A stretch of DNA of 27,714 nucleotides from the NCBI GenBank assembly GCA_036259875.1, contig DATAAZ010000036.1:1-27714 (forward strand). Direction: 5' to 3'. Position 1 is the stretch's first letter. Every line of letters starts with the position of its first letter. The DNA is from DATAAZ01 sp036259875. Lineage in GTDB: Bacteria; Actinomycetota; Thermoleophilia; Gaiellales; Gaiellaceae. Below are positions 1 through 7,632 of this stretch, piece by piece. A program made the translations under genes and the position numbers. The notes beneath the pieces are model-generated. The model searched no databases, was not told the DNA's origin, and saw only the letters and a list, made by a program, of their open reading frames with translations.

Positions 1-633
1 CGGCGACGTCTTGATGAACATCATCGGGGGCAAGTCGTCGAGGTACCAGCTCGCAGGGATCTCGATCAGGTCCGTTTCCTCGCCGCGCACGAGTGGCTTC
101 ATCCACTCCGCCGCCGCCTCCGAGTAGTTGATCTTGGTCCAGGAGTCGCCGACCCGGACGTAGTACGGGTGGAAGTCGTCGTGCATCAGCGAGTGGTCGT
201 ACTTGATGCCGTGCTTCAGGAGGAGCTCGTTCGTGACGCGGGAGAACTCCCACCAGGGCGCGACGTACCCCGTCGGGCGGCGGCCCCAGACCTCCTCGAT
301 GAGCCCGATGCACTTGACGAGGACGTCCTCCTCCTGCTCCGGCGTCATGGCGATCGGGTTCTCGTGGGAGTAGCCGTGCATGCCGATCTCGTGGCCCGCC
401 TCGGCCACCATGCGGGTCTGCTCCGGGAAGGTCTCGATCGAGTGCCCCGGGATGAACCAGCTCGTCCGCAGGTCGTACCTCTCGAACAGCTTCAGCAGGC
501 GCGGGGTCCCGACCTCGCCCGCGAAGAGCCCGCGCGAGATGTCGTCGGGTGAATCCTCGCCGCCGTACGAGCCGAGCCAGCCCGCGACCGCGTCGACGTC
601 GACGCCGTAGGCGCACAAGATCTCCTTGGCCAT
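1..633 (-). CDS. Polysaccharide deacetylase-fold (CE4) protein, C-terminus beyond window
   Basis: The frame opens at ATG 633 and runs off the window start, leaving about 211 visible residues. Residues 10-14 (GVDVD) fit the CE4 catalytic/metal aspartate motif, and residues 86-90 (HGYSH) fit the two metal-binding histidines of the H-x3-H motif. The TSWFIPGHS and PTGYVAPWW segments match the NodB-fold barrel of HpPgdA/PuuE-type proteins. The family includes peptidoglycan and chitin-oligomer deacetylases and also PuuE-type allantoinases, which open a cyclic ureide. No signal peptide is visible, so the protein is probably cytoplasmic. That fits small-molecule amide chemistry better than wall modification. 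A good Shine-Dalgarno sequence (GAGGAGG, about 6 nt before the ATG) supports the start. Family assignment is firm; substrate is unknown. It diverges from the CobW pair. Confidence 0.85.
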   Translation of the reverse strand, partial: MAKEILCAYGVDVDAVAGWLGSYGGEDSPDDISRGLFAGEVGTPRLLKLFERYDLRTSWFIPGHSIETFPEQTRMVAEAGHEIGMHGYSHENPIAMTPEQEEDVLVKCIGLIEEVWGRRPTGYVAPWWEFSRVTNELLLKHGIKYDHSLMHDDFHPYYVRVGDSWTKINYSEAAAEWMKPLVRGEETDLIEIPASWYLDDLPPMMFIKTSP

Positions 634-662
634 CCAAACCCTCCTCGTCCGTTGGCGCGCCG

Positions 663-693
663 AACGTAGTCCGCCCGCGTGCTAGAAAGCAAA
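663..693 (-). promoter_or_regulatory. Possible promoter for the CE4 deacetylase gene
   Basis: In the 64-bp divergent gap, the minus strand carries TACGTT (668-663), which fits the actinobacterial TANNNT -10 pattern. A weak TTGCTT (692-687) lies 18 nt upstream of it. On the plus strand TAGAAA (683-688) ends 9 nt before the ATG at 698 and could be a -10 giving an almost leaderless transcript for the CxxC protein. None of these matches is strong. Confidence 0.25.
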
Positions 694-697
694 CGCC

Positions 698-979
698 ATG
701 TGCGCTCTCTGCGGCGCGCTCCTCACGAGCCACTGGGCCGAGAGCGGCTCGGGCCGCCGCGAGCGCGTCTTCCGCGCCCGGCTCGTCAACCGCGTGCTCG
801 CCCACTTCGGCCTCGAGCTCACCGACTGGGCGGGCCGCGTCTACGTCCTGCGCGACCGCAAGGGGAAGACGGCCGTCGTCGATGACCTCGGCGGCCTCTG
901 GGCAGCGGGCGAGCGGCTCGCCGGGCGGCCTCTCGATCCACTCGATCCCGACCTCGTCGCGTCGCTCTCCCGTGGCTGA
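698..979 (+). CDS. Small CxxC protein paired with CobW GTPase (function unknown)
   Basis: This 93-residue protein starts with MCALCG, a CxxC pair at Cys2 and Cys5 placed right at the N-terminus. A basic helical stretch (RERVFRARLVNRVL) and a C-terminal region ending in PLDPLDPDLVASL follow. I recall similar small proteins encoded next to CobW-type GTPases in other bacteria, but know no assigned function. Its 3' end overlaps the start of the GTPase gene by 8 nt (972-979), so the two are probably translationally coupled. Two cysteines so close to the start suggest metal or redox binding, perhaps as a metal-accepting partner of the GTPase; that role is inference. The ATG is the only reasonable start. 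Confidence 0.7.
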   Translation: MCALCGALLTSHWAESGSGRRERVFRARLVNRVLAHFGLELTDWAGRVYVLRDRKGKTAVVDDLGGLWAAGERLAGRPLDPLDPDLVASLSRG

Positions 980-1934
980 CCGGCTGCCGGTCGGCCTTAT
1001 CACGGGGTTCCTCGGAAGCGGCAAGACGACGCTCCTATCGCGTCTGCTCGCACGGCCGGACTTCGGCGAGACCGCCGTGATCGTGAACGAGCTCGGCGAG
1101 GTCGCCATCGACCACCACCTCCTCCGCCGCGTGGACGAGCGGACCGTTGTCCTCGCCGGCGGCTGCCTGTGCTGCACACTGCGCGGCGACCTCGCCGACG
1201 AGCTGCGCGACCTCCTCAGCCGGCGAACGCGCGGCGAGGTTCCCGCGTTCGGGCGCGTGCTCGTGGAGACGACCGGGCTCGCGGATCCGGCCCCCATCCT
1301 GAACACGCTCCTCGCCGAGCCGGTCGTCCGCCACCACTTCGAGCCGGAGGTCGTCGTGGCAACCGTCGACGCCGTCAACGGGCTCGGCCAGCTCGACCGC
1401 GGCGAGCAGACGCTCAAGCAGGTGATCGCCGCCGACCGTCTCGTCGTCACGAAGACCGACGTGGCCGACCCGGCCGCCGTCGCGCTCCTCGAGGAGCGCC
1501 TCGGCTCACTCAACCCGGCTGCCGCGGTCCTCCGGGTCTCGTTCGGCGAGGTCGAGCCCGCCGTCCTGCTCGCGCCGGGCGAGCGCGACCCACGCGACGT
1601 GCGGCCCGCCGAGTCCGCTCCGCACGACGGCGCGCTTCACGCCTTCGTCCTCGTTCTCGAGCAGCCGGTCGACTGGACGGCGTTCGCGATCTGGCTGACG
1701 ATGCTGCTCCAGAGCCGCGGCGAAGACGTCCTCCGCGTCAAGGGCCTCCTCGACGTCGGTGCCCGCGGGCCGGTCGTGCTCAACGGGGTGCAGCACGTCG
1801 TCCACCCGCCGCAGCACCTCGACGCCTGGCCGGACGAGGACCGCCGCTCGCGGATCGTCTTCATCGTGCGCGGGATCGAGAAGGGCGAGATCGAGGAGTC
1901 GCTCGCCGCCTTCGACGGCGCGGCTCGTCGCTAG
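972..1934 (+). CDS. CobW/COG0523 family GTPase (putative metallochaperone)
   Basis: A 320-residue G3E P-loop GTPase. The Walker A motif (GFLGSGKTTL) is near residue 12. The family CxCC metal-binding motif is present as GGCLCCTLRGD near residue 60, followed by ETTGLADPAPI (switch/Walker B region) and TKTD, a variant of the NKxD guanine-specificity motif. A CobW C-terminal domain occupies roughly the last 100 residues. Members deliver Zn, Co, Fe or Ni to client metalloenzymes using GTP. Many proteins encoded nearby are likely metal-dependent (CE4, M20, cyclase, FmdA), so a client among them is plausible but unproven. The GTG start at 972 is chosen because it leads directly into VADRLPVGLITGF and overlaps the upstream gene by 8 nt. 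Its stop shares a CTAG tetranucleotide with the stop of the convergent gene. Confidence 0.92.
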   Translation: MADRLPVGLITGFLGSGKTTLLSRLLARPDFGETAVIVNELGEVAIDHHLLRRVDERTVVLAGGCLCCTLRGDLADELRDLLSRRTRGEVPAFGRVLVETTGLADPAPILNTLLAEPVVRHHFEPEVVVATVDAVNGLGQLDRGEQTLKQVIAADRLVVTKTDVADPAAVALLEERLGSLNPAAAVLRVSFGEVEPAVLLAPGERDPRDVRPAESAPHDGALHAFVLVLEQPVDWTAFAIWLTMLLQSRGEDVLRVKGLLDVGARGPVVLNGVQHVVHPPQHLDAWPDEDRRSRIVFIVRGIEKGEIEESLAAFDGAARR

Positions 1935-2884
1935 GCGCACAGAACGTCGTCCACCAGGCGGTCGACGTGGAGGAGCTTCGGCTCCGGGCCCATCGGCACG
2001 AGGCCGATCCGCTCGCCGGGCTCGAGCGCCAGCCGCTCGAGCTGCTCACGGCAGTCGGCAGGCGTGCCGGCGACCGCCCAGTCGCCGACGATCGCGTCCG
2101 GGACGAGCCGTGCCTGAGGGGCGCCGGGAGCGAGGTGCTGGCCGTAGGCGTACGACGCCTGGATCGCCTCGGCAGCCTCGCGCTCGATGTCCGTGAGCTC
2201 GGCCGGGAGCGGGTGGCGGAGCGAGCGTGCGACGTACGGCTTCACCGCCTCCCGCGCCTCCGCGGCGTCGTCCGCGATCGCGAATGGAACCCAGAAGGTG
2301 ACCTCGAACCCTTCGCGGGGCGCGCCGGAGGCGATGCGCTCCCGCGCGGCCCCGAGCTGGCGTGCGTGGACTCCCACGACGGCCAGGCAGCCGTCGCCGA
2401 TCCGGCCGGAAAGCTCGAGCATGCGCGGGCCGCTCGCCCCGACGTGCACGGGGATCGGCCGCTGGGATGCCCCGTAGGCGAGGCCGTCTGCGCCGCCGGC
2501 CCAGAGCGCCCGTACGTCGGCGACCGCGCGCTCGAGCTCGGCGAGTCGCGCGGGGCGCGCGCCCACCGTCCGGAGGGCGCTCGCGCCGAGGCCGAGGCCG
2601 AGCGCGGCGCGGCCGCCGGAGAGCTCCTGGAGCGTCATGACCGCGCTCGCCGTCACGGCGAGGTGGCGCGAGACCGGATTCGTGACCGCCGGCCCCAGGC
2701 GGACGCGCGAAGTCCGGGTTGCCGCCGCGCCGAGGAGGACGTAGAGCTCGCGCCAGAGCACGGGAGAGTCGCCCACCCAGACGCCGCCGAGGCCGGTCTC
2801 CTCGGCCAGCTCGACGCACTCGAGGAGCGCGGCCGGCGGCTCGTTCCCGTAGACGACGAGGTCGATCTCGGCGAGGTCAAACAC
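1931..2884 (-). CDS. LLM class flavin-dependent oxidoreductase (Mer-like)
   Basis: This 317-residue bacterial luciferase-like (TIM-barrel) protein contains GLGGVWVGDS, the SRVRLGPAVTNP strand and SGGRAALGLGLG, which are typical of F420-dependent methylene-tetrahydromethanopterin reductase-like enzymes. An IPVHVGASGPRMLELSGRI segment follows. It uses reduced F420 or FMN; the reaction is unknown. The start is taken at GTG 2884, which overlaps the stop of the upstream LLM gene by 8 nt. A longer reading frame extends to 3154, but it runs through the neighbouring gene and encodes arginine/serine-rich nonsense. It is the last gene of the seven-gene minus-strand run. Its stop overlaps that of the CobW gene, so the two transcripts converge with no terminator between them. 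Confidence 0.88.
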   Translation of the reverse strand: MFDLAEIDLVVYGNEPPAALLECVELAEETGLGGVWVGDSPVLWRELYVLLGAAATRTSRVRLGPAVTNPVSRHLAVTASAVMTLQELSGGRAALGLGLGASALRTVGARPARLAELERAVADVRALWAGGADGLAYGASQRPIPVHVGASGPRMLELSGRIGDGCLAVVGVHARQLGAARERIASGAPREGFEVTFWVPFAIADDAAEAREAVKPYVARSLRHPLPAELTDIEREAAEAIQASYAYGQHLAPGAPQARLVPDAIVGDWAVAGTPADCREQLERLALEPGERIGLVPMGPEPKLLHVDRLVDDVLCA

Positions 2885-3860
2885 GCGGGACGACCTCGCT
2901 GGCGAGGAGCTCGAGCGTGCGGAGAGCGTCGCGCTGCGGCAGCCCCGGCCACTGGACGCGGAGGACGACCTCGGTGACGCCGAGCGCGGCGAGCGCGCGG
3001 ATCTGCTCCGCGGCCGTCTCGGGGCTTCCGACGATGAAGCGGCCGGTGCGGAGCTCTTCCCACCCGCGGCGCAGGGTGTCAGTCGGCGGGAGAACCTCGC
3101 TCTGCCCCCATTCGACGTACGCCTCGTACTTCGGCGCCAGGTACGGCCGCGCAACGGCGAGCGCCTCCTCGTCGGTCGGGGCGACGCAGGCCTCGCGAAG
3201 CATCGGGAGCTCCTCGGGCTCGGAACCGCGCTCGGCGCGGAAAAGCACGAGCTGGCGCTCGACCTCGGCCACGCTCGCGTGCGGGTTCACGAACCAGGTA
3301 TCCGCGAGGCGCGCCGCGCGTCGGACGGCGGCGTCGCTGTTCGCGGCCATCCAGATCGGCGGCCGCGGGCGCTGCAGCGGCAGCGGGGCGAGGCGCGCCT
3401 CTTCGACGCGATACCCCTCGCCGTTCGCGGTGACCTCCTCGCCCTCGAGCAACCGTCGGACGACATCGAGCTTCTCCCGGAAGACGCGGACACGGTCGCC
3501 CGGGACGGCGAACGCGGCGTTTTCGACCTGCCGGTACCCGAGCCCGACGCCAAGCACGAAGCGACCCCCAGTGACGACGTCGAGGGTCGCCGCCTCCTCG
3601 GCGAGCTCGACCGGGTTCAAAAGCGGGAGGAGGAGAATCCCGGCGCCGACGCGGAGCTCGCCCGCCTCGGCCGCGAGCCGGGCGAGCAGCGGGACCGGCT
3701 GCAGCATCTGGAAGGGATCCGGGAGGAAATGCTGACCCGCGAAGATCGAGTGGAACCCCGCCTCGCGCACGAGCCGGACCTGGTCTACGTGCTCCGCGAG
3801 CCGCAGGCCCGGGTCGTCGTCAGCCGGGTGCTGCGCGGAGACGAAGAGGCCGTAGCGCAA
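2877..3860 (-). CDS. LLM class flavin-dependent oxidoreductase
   Basis: This 327-residue luciferase-like monooxygenase or reductase starts MRYGLFVSAQHP. It contains AGFHSIFAGQHF, the LRVGAGILLLPLLNP strand, TGGRFVLGVGLGYR (flavin-binding region) and RPRPPIWMAANSD, the usual order in LLM proteins. The second LLM protein encoded directly downstream belongs to a different branch, so the pair may be two steps or two subunits. The ring-opening pyrimidine oxygenase RutA belongs to this superfamily, and in the Rut pathway it works with an isochorismatase-fold amidohydrolase; two such enzymes are encoded in this window. That parallel is suggestive only. The start is TTG 3860, preceded by AGGG at about 7 nt. 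A 32-nt gap separates it from the upstream acyl-CoA dehydrogenase gene. Confidence 0.88.
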   Translation of the reverse strand: MRYGLFVSAQHPADDDPGLRLAEHVDQVRLVREAGFHSIFAGQHFLPDPFQMLQPVPLLARLAAEAGELRVGAGILLLPLLNPVELAEEAATLDVVTGGRFVLGVGLGYRQVENAAFAVPGDRVRVFREKLDVVRRLLEGEEVTANGEGYRVEEARLAPLPLQRPRPPIWMAANSDAAVRRAARLADTWFVNPHASVAEVERQLVLFRAERGSEPEELPMLREACVAPTDEEALAVARPYLAPKYEAYVEWGQSEVLPPTDTLRRGWEELRTGRFIVGSPETAAEQIRALAALGVTEVVLRVQWPGLPQRDALRTLELLASEVVPRV

Positions 3861-3892
3861 CGCGAAGCCCTAGCTCCTGCCGGGGTCGTGCA

Positions 3893-5050
3893 CTAATACG
3901 ACCGCGGCATGCCGAGGACGTGCTGGCCCAGGTACGCGAGGATGAGGTTGTTCGAAACGGGCGCGATCGTGTAGAGGCGCGTCTCCCGGAACTTGCGCTC
4001 GACGTCGTATTCCTCGGCGAAGCCCCAGCCGCCGTGCGTGTCGAGGCACGCGTTCGCCGCCTGCCAGGACGCCTCCGCCGCGAGGAGCTTGGCCATGTTC
4101 GCCTCGGCCCCCGCCGGCTCGCCCTGCTCGAAGAGCCACGCGGCCTTGTAGCGGACGAGGTCGGCGGCTTCGATCGCCGCATGGGCGCGCGCGATCGGGA
4201 ACTGCACCCCCTGGTTCGCCCCGATCGGCCGCCCGAAGACGACCCGCTCGCACGCGTAGCGGGCGGCCTTCTCGACGAACCAGCGTCCGTCGCCGATGCA
4301 CTCGGCCGCGATGAGGACGCGCTCGGCGTTCAGCCCGTCGAGGATGTAGCGGAAGCCCTTGCCTTCCTCGCCGACGAGCGCGTCGCGCGGCAGCTCGACG
4401 CCGTCGAGGAAGACCTCGGTCGTGGCGTGGTTCATCATCGTCCGGAGCGGCCGGATGCTCAGCTTGTCGCCCGCCGCCTGCATGTCGACGAGGAAGACGG
4501 AGAGGCCTTCGCTCTTGCGCTCGACCTCCTCGAGCGGCGTCGTCCGGGCGAGGAGCAGCATGAGGTCGGAGTGGAGCGCCCGCGACGTGAACACCTTCTG
4601 CCCGCGCACGACGTAGCCGCCGTCGGCTCGCTCGGCCGTCGTCTGGATCCGCGTCGTGTCCGAGCCGACCGTCGGCTCCGTGACGCCGAACGCCTGGAGG
4701 CGGAGCTCGCCGGCGGCGATCCGCGGCAGGTAGCGGCGCTTCTGCTCCTCGCTCCCGTGCCGGAGGACGGTTCCCATCGTGTACATCTGCGCATGACAGG
4801 CGGCGGCGTTGCCGCCGGAGGCGTTCACCTCCTCGAGGATCACGCTCGCGGCGGTGAGCCCGAGGCCTGCGCCGCCGTACTCCTCGGGGATGAGCGCCGC
4901 GAGCCAGCCGTGCTCGGTCAGGGCGCGGACGAACTCCGCGGGATAGCGGTCGGGCTCGAGCGAGCGCCAGTACTCCGCCGGGAAGTCCGCGCAGAGCTCG
5001 CGCACCGCGCGCCGGATCTCGCGCAGCTCGTCCGGGAGCGTGAACTCCAT
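3893..5050 (-). CDS. Acyl-CoA dehydrogenase with the catalytic Glu at the IVD-like position
   Basis: A 385-residue FAD acyl-CoA dehydrogenase. It shows IPEEYGGAG near 55, the flavin-binding FGVTEPTVGSDT segment near 121, and the C-terminal DTHGGWGFAEEYDVERKFRETRLY block. The usual catalytic Glu near the C-terminus is absent: the equivalent stretch reads IAPVSNNLIL (362-371). Instead Glu243 in LDGLNAERV aligns with the alternative base of isovaleryl-CoA and long-chain dehydrogenases. It is therefore probably active, perhaps on a branched or carboxylated acyl-CoA. It is translationally coupled to the upstream dehydrogenase gene by TAATG, sharing one base. The start ATG 5050 gives MEFTLPDELREIR, normal for the family. 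Confidence 0.92.
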   Translation of the reverse strand: MEFTLPDELREIRRAVRELCADFPAEYWRSLEPDRYPAEFVRALTEHGWLAALIPEEYGGAGLGLTAASVILEEVNASGGNAAACHAQMYTMGTVLRHGSEEQKRRYLPRIAAGELRLQAFGVTEPTVGSDTTRIQTTAERADGGYVVRGQKVFTSRALHSDLMLLLARTTPLEEVERKSEGLSVFLVDMQAAGDKLSIRPLRTMMNHATTEVFLDGVELPRDALVGEEGKGFRYILDGLNAERVLIAAECIGDGRWFVEKAARYACERVVFGRPIGANQGVQFPIARAHAAIEAADLVRYKAAWLFEQGEPAGAEANMAKLLAAEASWQAANACLDTHGGWGFAEEYDVERKFRETRLYTIAPVSNNLILAYLGQHVLGMPRSY

Positions 5051-6234
5051 TAGACCGCGTTCTGCTCGAGGAGACGCCGCGCGATCAGGAGCTGCTGAAT
5101 CTCGTTGGAGCCCTCGCCGAGGATGAGCACCGGGGCGTCCCGGTAAAGCCGCTCGACGAGGTACTCCTGGGAGTAGCCGTACCCGCCGTGAATTCGCATC
5201 GCCTCGAGTGCGACCTCTTCCGCCGTCTCTGTCGCGAAGAGCTTCGCCATGCCGGCCTCGAGATCGGCGCGCTCGCCCGCGTCCTTCTTGCGGGAGGCCG
5301 CAAGCATGAGGAGGCGGGAGGCCTCGAGCTTCGTCGCCATCTGCGCGAGCTTGAGCTGGATCGCCTGGTGGTGCGCGATCGGCTTTCCAAACGCCTCCCG
5401 CTCCTGCGCGTAGCGGATCGCGGCGTCGAACGCCGCCTGCGCGATCCCGACGGCGCGGGCGGCGATGTTGACGCGCCCGAGCTCGATGCCGCTCATGAAC
5501 TGGCGGAAGCCCGCGTTCTCGCCCGCCTCACCCCCGAGAACTGCGGCTGCCGGGACCCGGAAGCCGTCGAAGGCGAGCTCGACGCTCTCCACGCCCTTGT
5601 ACCCGAGCTTCTTGAGCGGCTTCGAGACGGTGAGCCCGGGCTGCTCGTGGACATTCGGCTCCTTCTCGACTACGAACGCGGTCATGCCGCGGTGCGGCGG
5701 GTCGGCGTCCGGGTCGGTCTTCGCGAGCAGCATGACGCCACCCGCGCGGAGGCCGTTCGTCGCCCACATCTTCTGGCCCGTGATCACGTATTCGTCGTTC
5801 TCCCGCACAGCGCGCGTGCGGATCGCCTGGACATCGGAGCCCGCATGCGGCTCGGTCATCGAGTAGGCGAAGTGGAGCTCGCCCGTCGCCATGCGCGGCA
5901 GGTACGCGCGCCGCTGCTCGTCAGTCCCGTACGCGTTGATCATCCATGCGGACATGAAGTGCGTGTTGAGCACGCCCGAGAGGCTCATCCAGCCGCGGGA
6001 GAGCTCGACCTGCACGAGGGCGTAGGTCGTCAGGTCAAGCCCCAGGCCGCCGTATTCCTCGGGGATCGTGACGCCGAAGAGGCCGAGCTCCTTCATCGTC
6101 TGCACGAGCTCGGCCGGATACTCGTCCGCGTGCTCGAGCTCCGAGGCGACCGGGACGACGTCGCGCTCGACGAAGCTGCGGATCGTGGAGACGACCTCCT
6201 GCTGCTCCGTCGTGAGGTCCGCCGTCGCCGTCAC
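5050..6234 (-). CDS. Acyl-CoA dehydrogenase
   Basis: This 394-residue FAD-dependent dehydrogenase has IPEEYGGLGLDL near 58, the YSMTEPHAGSDV flavin segment near 124, GQKMWATNG near 153, RIHGGYGYSQEY near 347 and LGEGSNEIQ near 372. Glu374 in the last motif is in the classical catalytic-base position of short- and medium-chain enzymes, and the IVD-type position (ELGRV, near 251) is Gly. It therefore uses the opposite arrangement from the neighbouring dehydrogenase. It forms an alpha,beta double bond in a CoA thioester and passes electrons to ETF; no ETF gene lies in the window. The GTG start at 6234 overlaps the preceding stop as GTGA and has GAGGGGG 7 nt upstream. Confidence 0.93.
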   Translation of the reverse strand: MTATADLTTEQQEVVSTIRSFVERDVVPVASELEHADEYPAELVQTMKELGLFGVTIPEEYGGLGLDLTTYALVQVELSRGWMSLSGVLNTHFMSAWMINAYGTDEQRRAYLPRMATGELHFAYSMTEPHAGSDVQAIRTRAVRENDEYVITGQKMWATNGLRAGGVMLLAKTDPDADPPHRGMTAFVVEKEPNVHEQPGLTVSKPLKKLGYKGVESVELAFDGFRVPAAAVLGGEAGENAGFRQFMSGIELGRVNIAARAVGIAQAAFDAAIRYAQEREAFGKPIAHHQAIQLKLAQMATKLEASRLLMLAASRKKDAGERADLEAGMAKLFATETAEEVALEAMRIHGGYGYSQEYLVERLYRDAPVLILGEGSNEIQQLLIARRLLEQNAV

Positions 6235-7631
6235 GCCGCCGCCCCCTCGGCGACTCCCGCGGCGGCCAGTGGAGCGAGCACGGGCCGGACGTCGTCGTGC
6301 TCCTCGAGCGTCAGGACGCCCTCCTCGAGCGCGTCGGCATCCACGTCGGCGAGCGCGAGCACGGCGTTCTCGTGGAATTTCCCGCGCACCTCGTCTCGGC
6401 TCATCGGGTTCTCCGGGCCACCTCGCTGGTGCGCGAGCTCGGCCTCGAGCATGCGCCCGTCGCGCGTGCGGATCCGCACGGCACCGGGAAACGCGGCGGG
6501 GTACGTGTCGTAGTCCTTAATCTCGTAGCGGACGCGGCGGGCGAGCTCGAGCACCTGCGGGTCGCGGATGGCGTCCGGCGTGTACGTCGTGATGCCGCAG
6601 CGGCCGTGGACGAGCATCGCCGCCGCCGAGTACTGGAGGCTGAACTTCGCCTCGTACGTCGTCCGGGGCGCGACCTTGGCCGCCGCGGGCTCGAGCACGA
6701 GGTCGACGCCGGCGGGAGGCACCGTGACGACGACCTCCTCGATGTCGTCCGGAGAGAGGCCGTCCGCGGCGGCCGCGGCGGTTGCGCCGACGGCGCCGTG
6801 CATGAAGTGACAGGCGGGGTACGGCTTGTACGCGATCCGCGGCGTCTCCCAGCGTGCGCCGAGGTCGGCGAGCTGCGCGTCGAGGTCGACCTCGCCCGGC
6901 TCGGCGCCCAGGAAGGCGTGGTAGAGGCCGAAGCGGCCTTCGAGGACGGTCGGCGGCCCCTCGGCGCCATGCTCCGCGAGCCGCGCCGCGAGGAGCGCCC
7001 CGTGCGCCGCCCAGGCCGGGTGGATCGGTTTCGTGGGCGTTCCATCCTCCAGGTAAGCGAAGAGCCCCGAGGCGAGGGAGCCCGCGATCCCGAGCGCGCT
7101 CGTCGCGCGGGCGGGGTCGAGACCGCGGAGGCGCGCGGCGGCGGCCGTCCCGCCGAAGATCCCGCACACCGCCGTGGGGTGGAAGCCGCGCTTGTGGAAG
7201 AGCCCGGACGCCGCCATGCCGACCCGCGTCACGACCTCGTTCCCCGCGACGATCGCCGTCAACGCCTCGTGCCCCGGCGCGCCTGTCGCCTCGGCCGCGG
7301 CCAGCGCGGCCGGGCAGACCACGACGCTCACGTGGGCGACCGAGTCCGAGTGGGTGTCGTCGTAGTCGAGCCCGTGGCACACCATCGCGTTCGCGAAGGC
7401 GGCGTTGGCGGCGGGCAGACCGGTGCGCCTGCCGATCACGGTCGCCTCGTCCTCGCCGCCGAGCTCCTCCATCGTCCTCGTCCCCTCGCTCGCGACGCCG
7501 AGCGCTGTCGCCGCGAGCCCGCAGCCGAGCGTGTCGAGCAGGTGCAGCTTCGCCGCCTCGACCACGTCCGCAGGGACATCCTCGAGCGCGAGGCCCGTCG
7601 TCCACTCCGCGAATCTCCGTGCCGCAGTCAT
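6231..7631 (-). CDS. MmgE/PrpD family protein
   Basis: This 466-residue protein has AAKLHLLDTLGCGLAA near residue 25, the conserved CHGLDYDDTHSDSVAHVS block near 90, GFHPTAVCGIFG near 150 and KPYPACHFMHGAV near 285. All are hallmarks of the family that includes 2-methylcitrate dehydratase PrpD and cis-aconitate decarboxylase (IRG1/CAD). These enzymes are metal-independent lyases acting on tricarboxylates. Beside a CitE-like lyase and a MaoC hydratase, a branched C5-C7 acid is a reasonable substrate class, but residues alone do not choose between dehydratase and decarboxylase. The start is ATG 7631 (MTAARRF), 1 nt after the upstream stop. A further in-frame extension to 7688 would be arginine-rich and overlap the MaoC gene. 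The methylcitrate-cycle partners PrpB and PrpC are absent. Confidence 0.9.
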   Translation of the reverse strand: MTAARRFAEWTTGLALEDVPADVVEAAKLHLLDTLGCGLAATALGVASEGTRTMEELGGEDEATVIGRRTGLPAANAAFANAMVCHGLDYDDTHSDSVAHVSVVVCPAALAAAEATGAPGHEALTAIVAGNEVVTRVGMAASGLFHKRGFHPTAVCGIFGGTAAAARLRGLDPARATSALGIAGSLASGLFAYLEDGTPTKPIHPAWAAHGALLAARLAEHGAEGPPTVLEGRFGLYHAFLGAEPGEVDLDAQLADLGARWETPRIAYKPYPACHFMHGAVGATAAAAADGLSPDDIEEVVVTVPPAGVDLVLEPAAAKVAPRTTYEAKFSLQYSAAAMLVHGRCGITTYTPDAIRDPQVLELARRVRYEIKDYDTYPAAFPGAVRIRTRDGRMLEAELAHQRGGPENPMSRDEVRGKFHENAVLALADVDADALEEGVLTLEEHDDVRPVLAPLAAAGVAEGAAA

Positions 7632-7632
7632 C

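Noticed and set aside
1169..2977. Long plus-strand open frame of about 600 codons across the CobW and LLM genes
   Set aside because: It is arginine/proline-rich with no domain, and overlaps two well-supported genes in other frames; a high-GC shadow frame.
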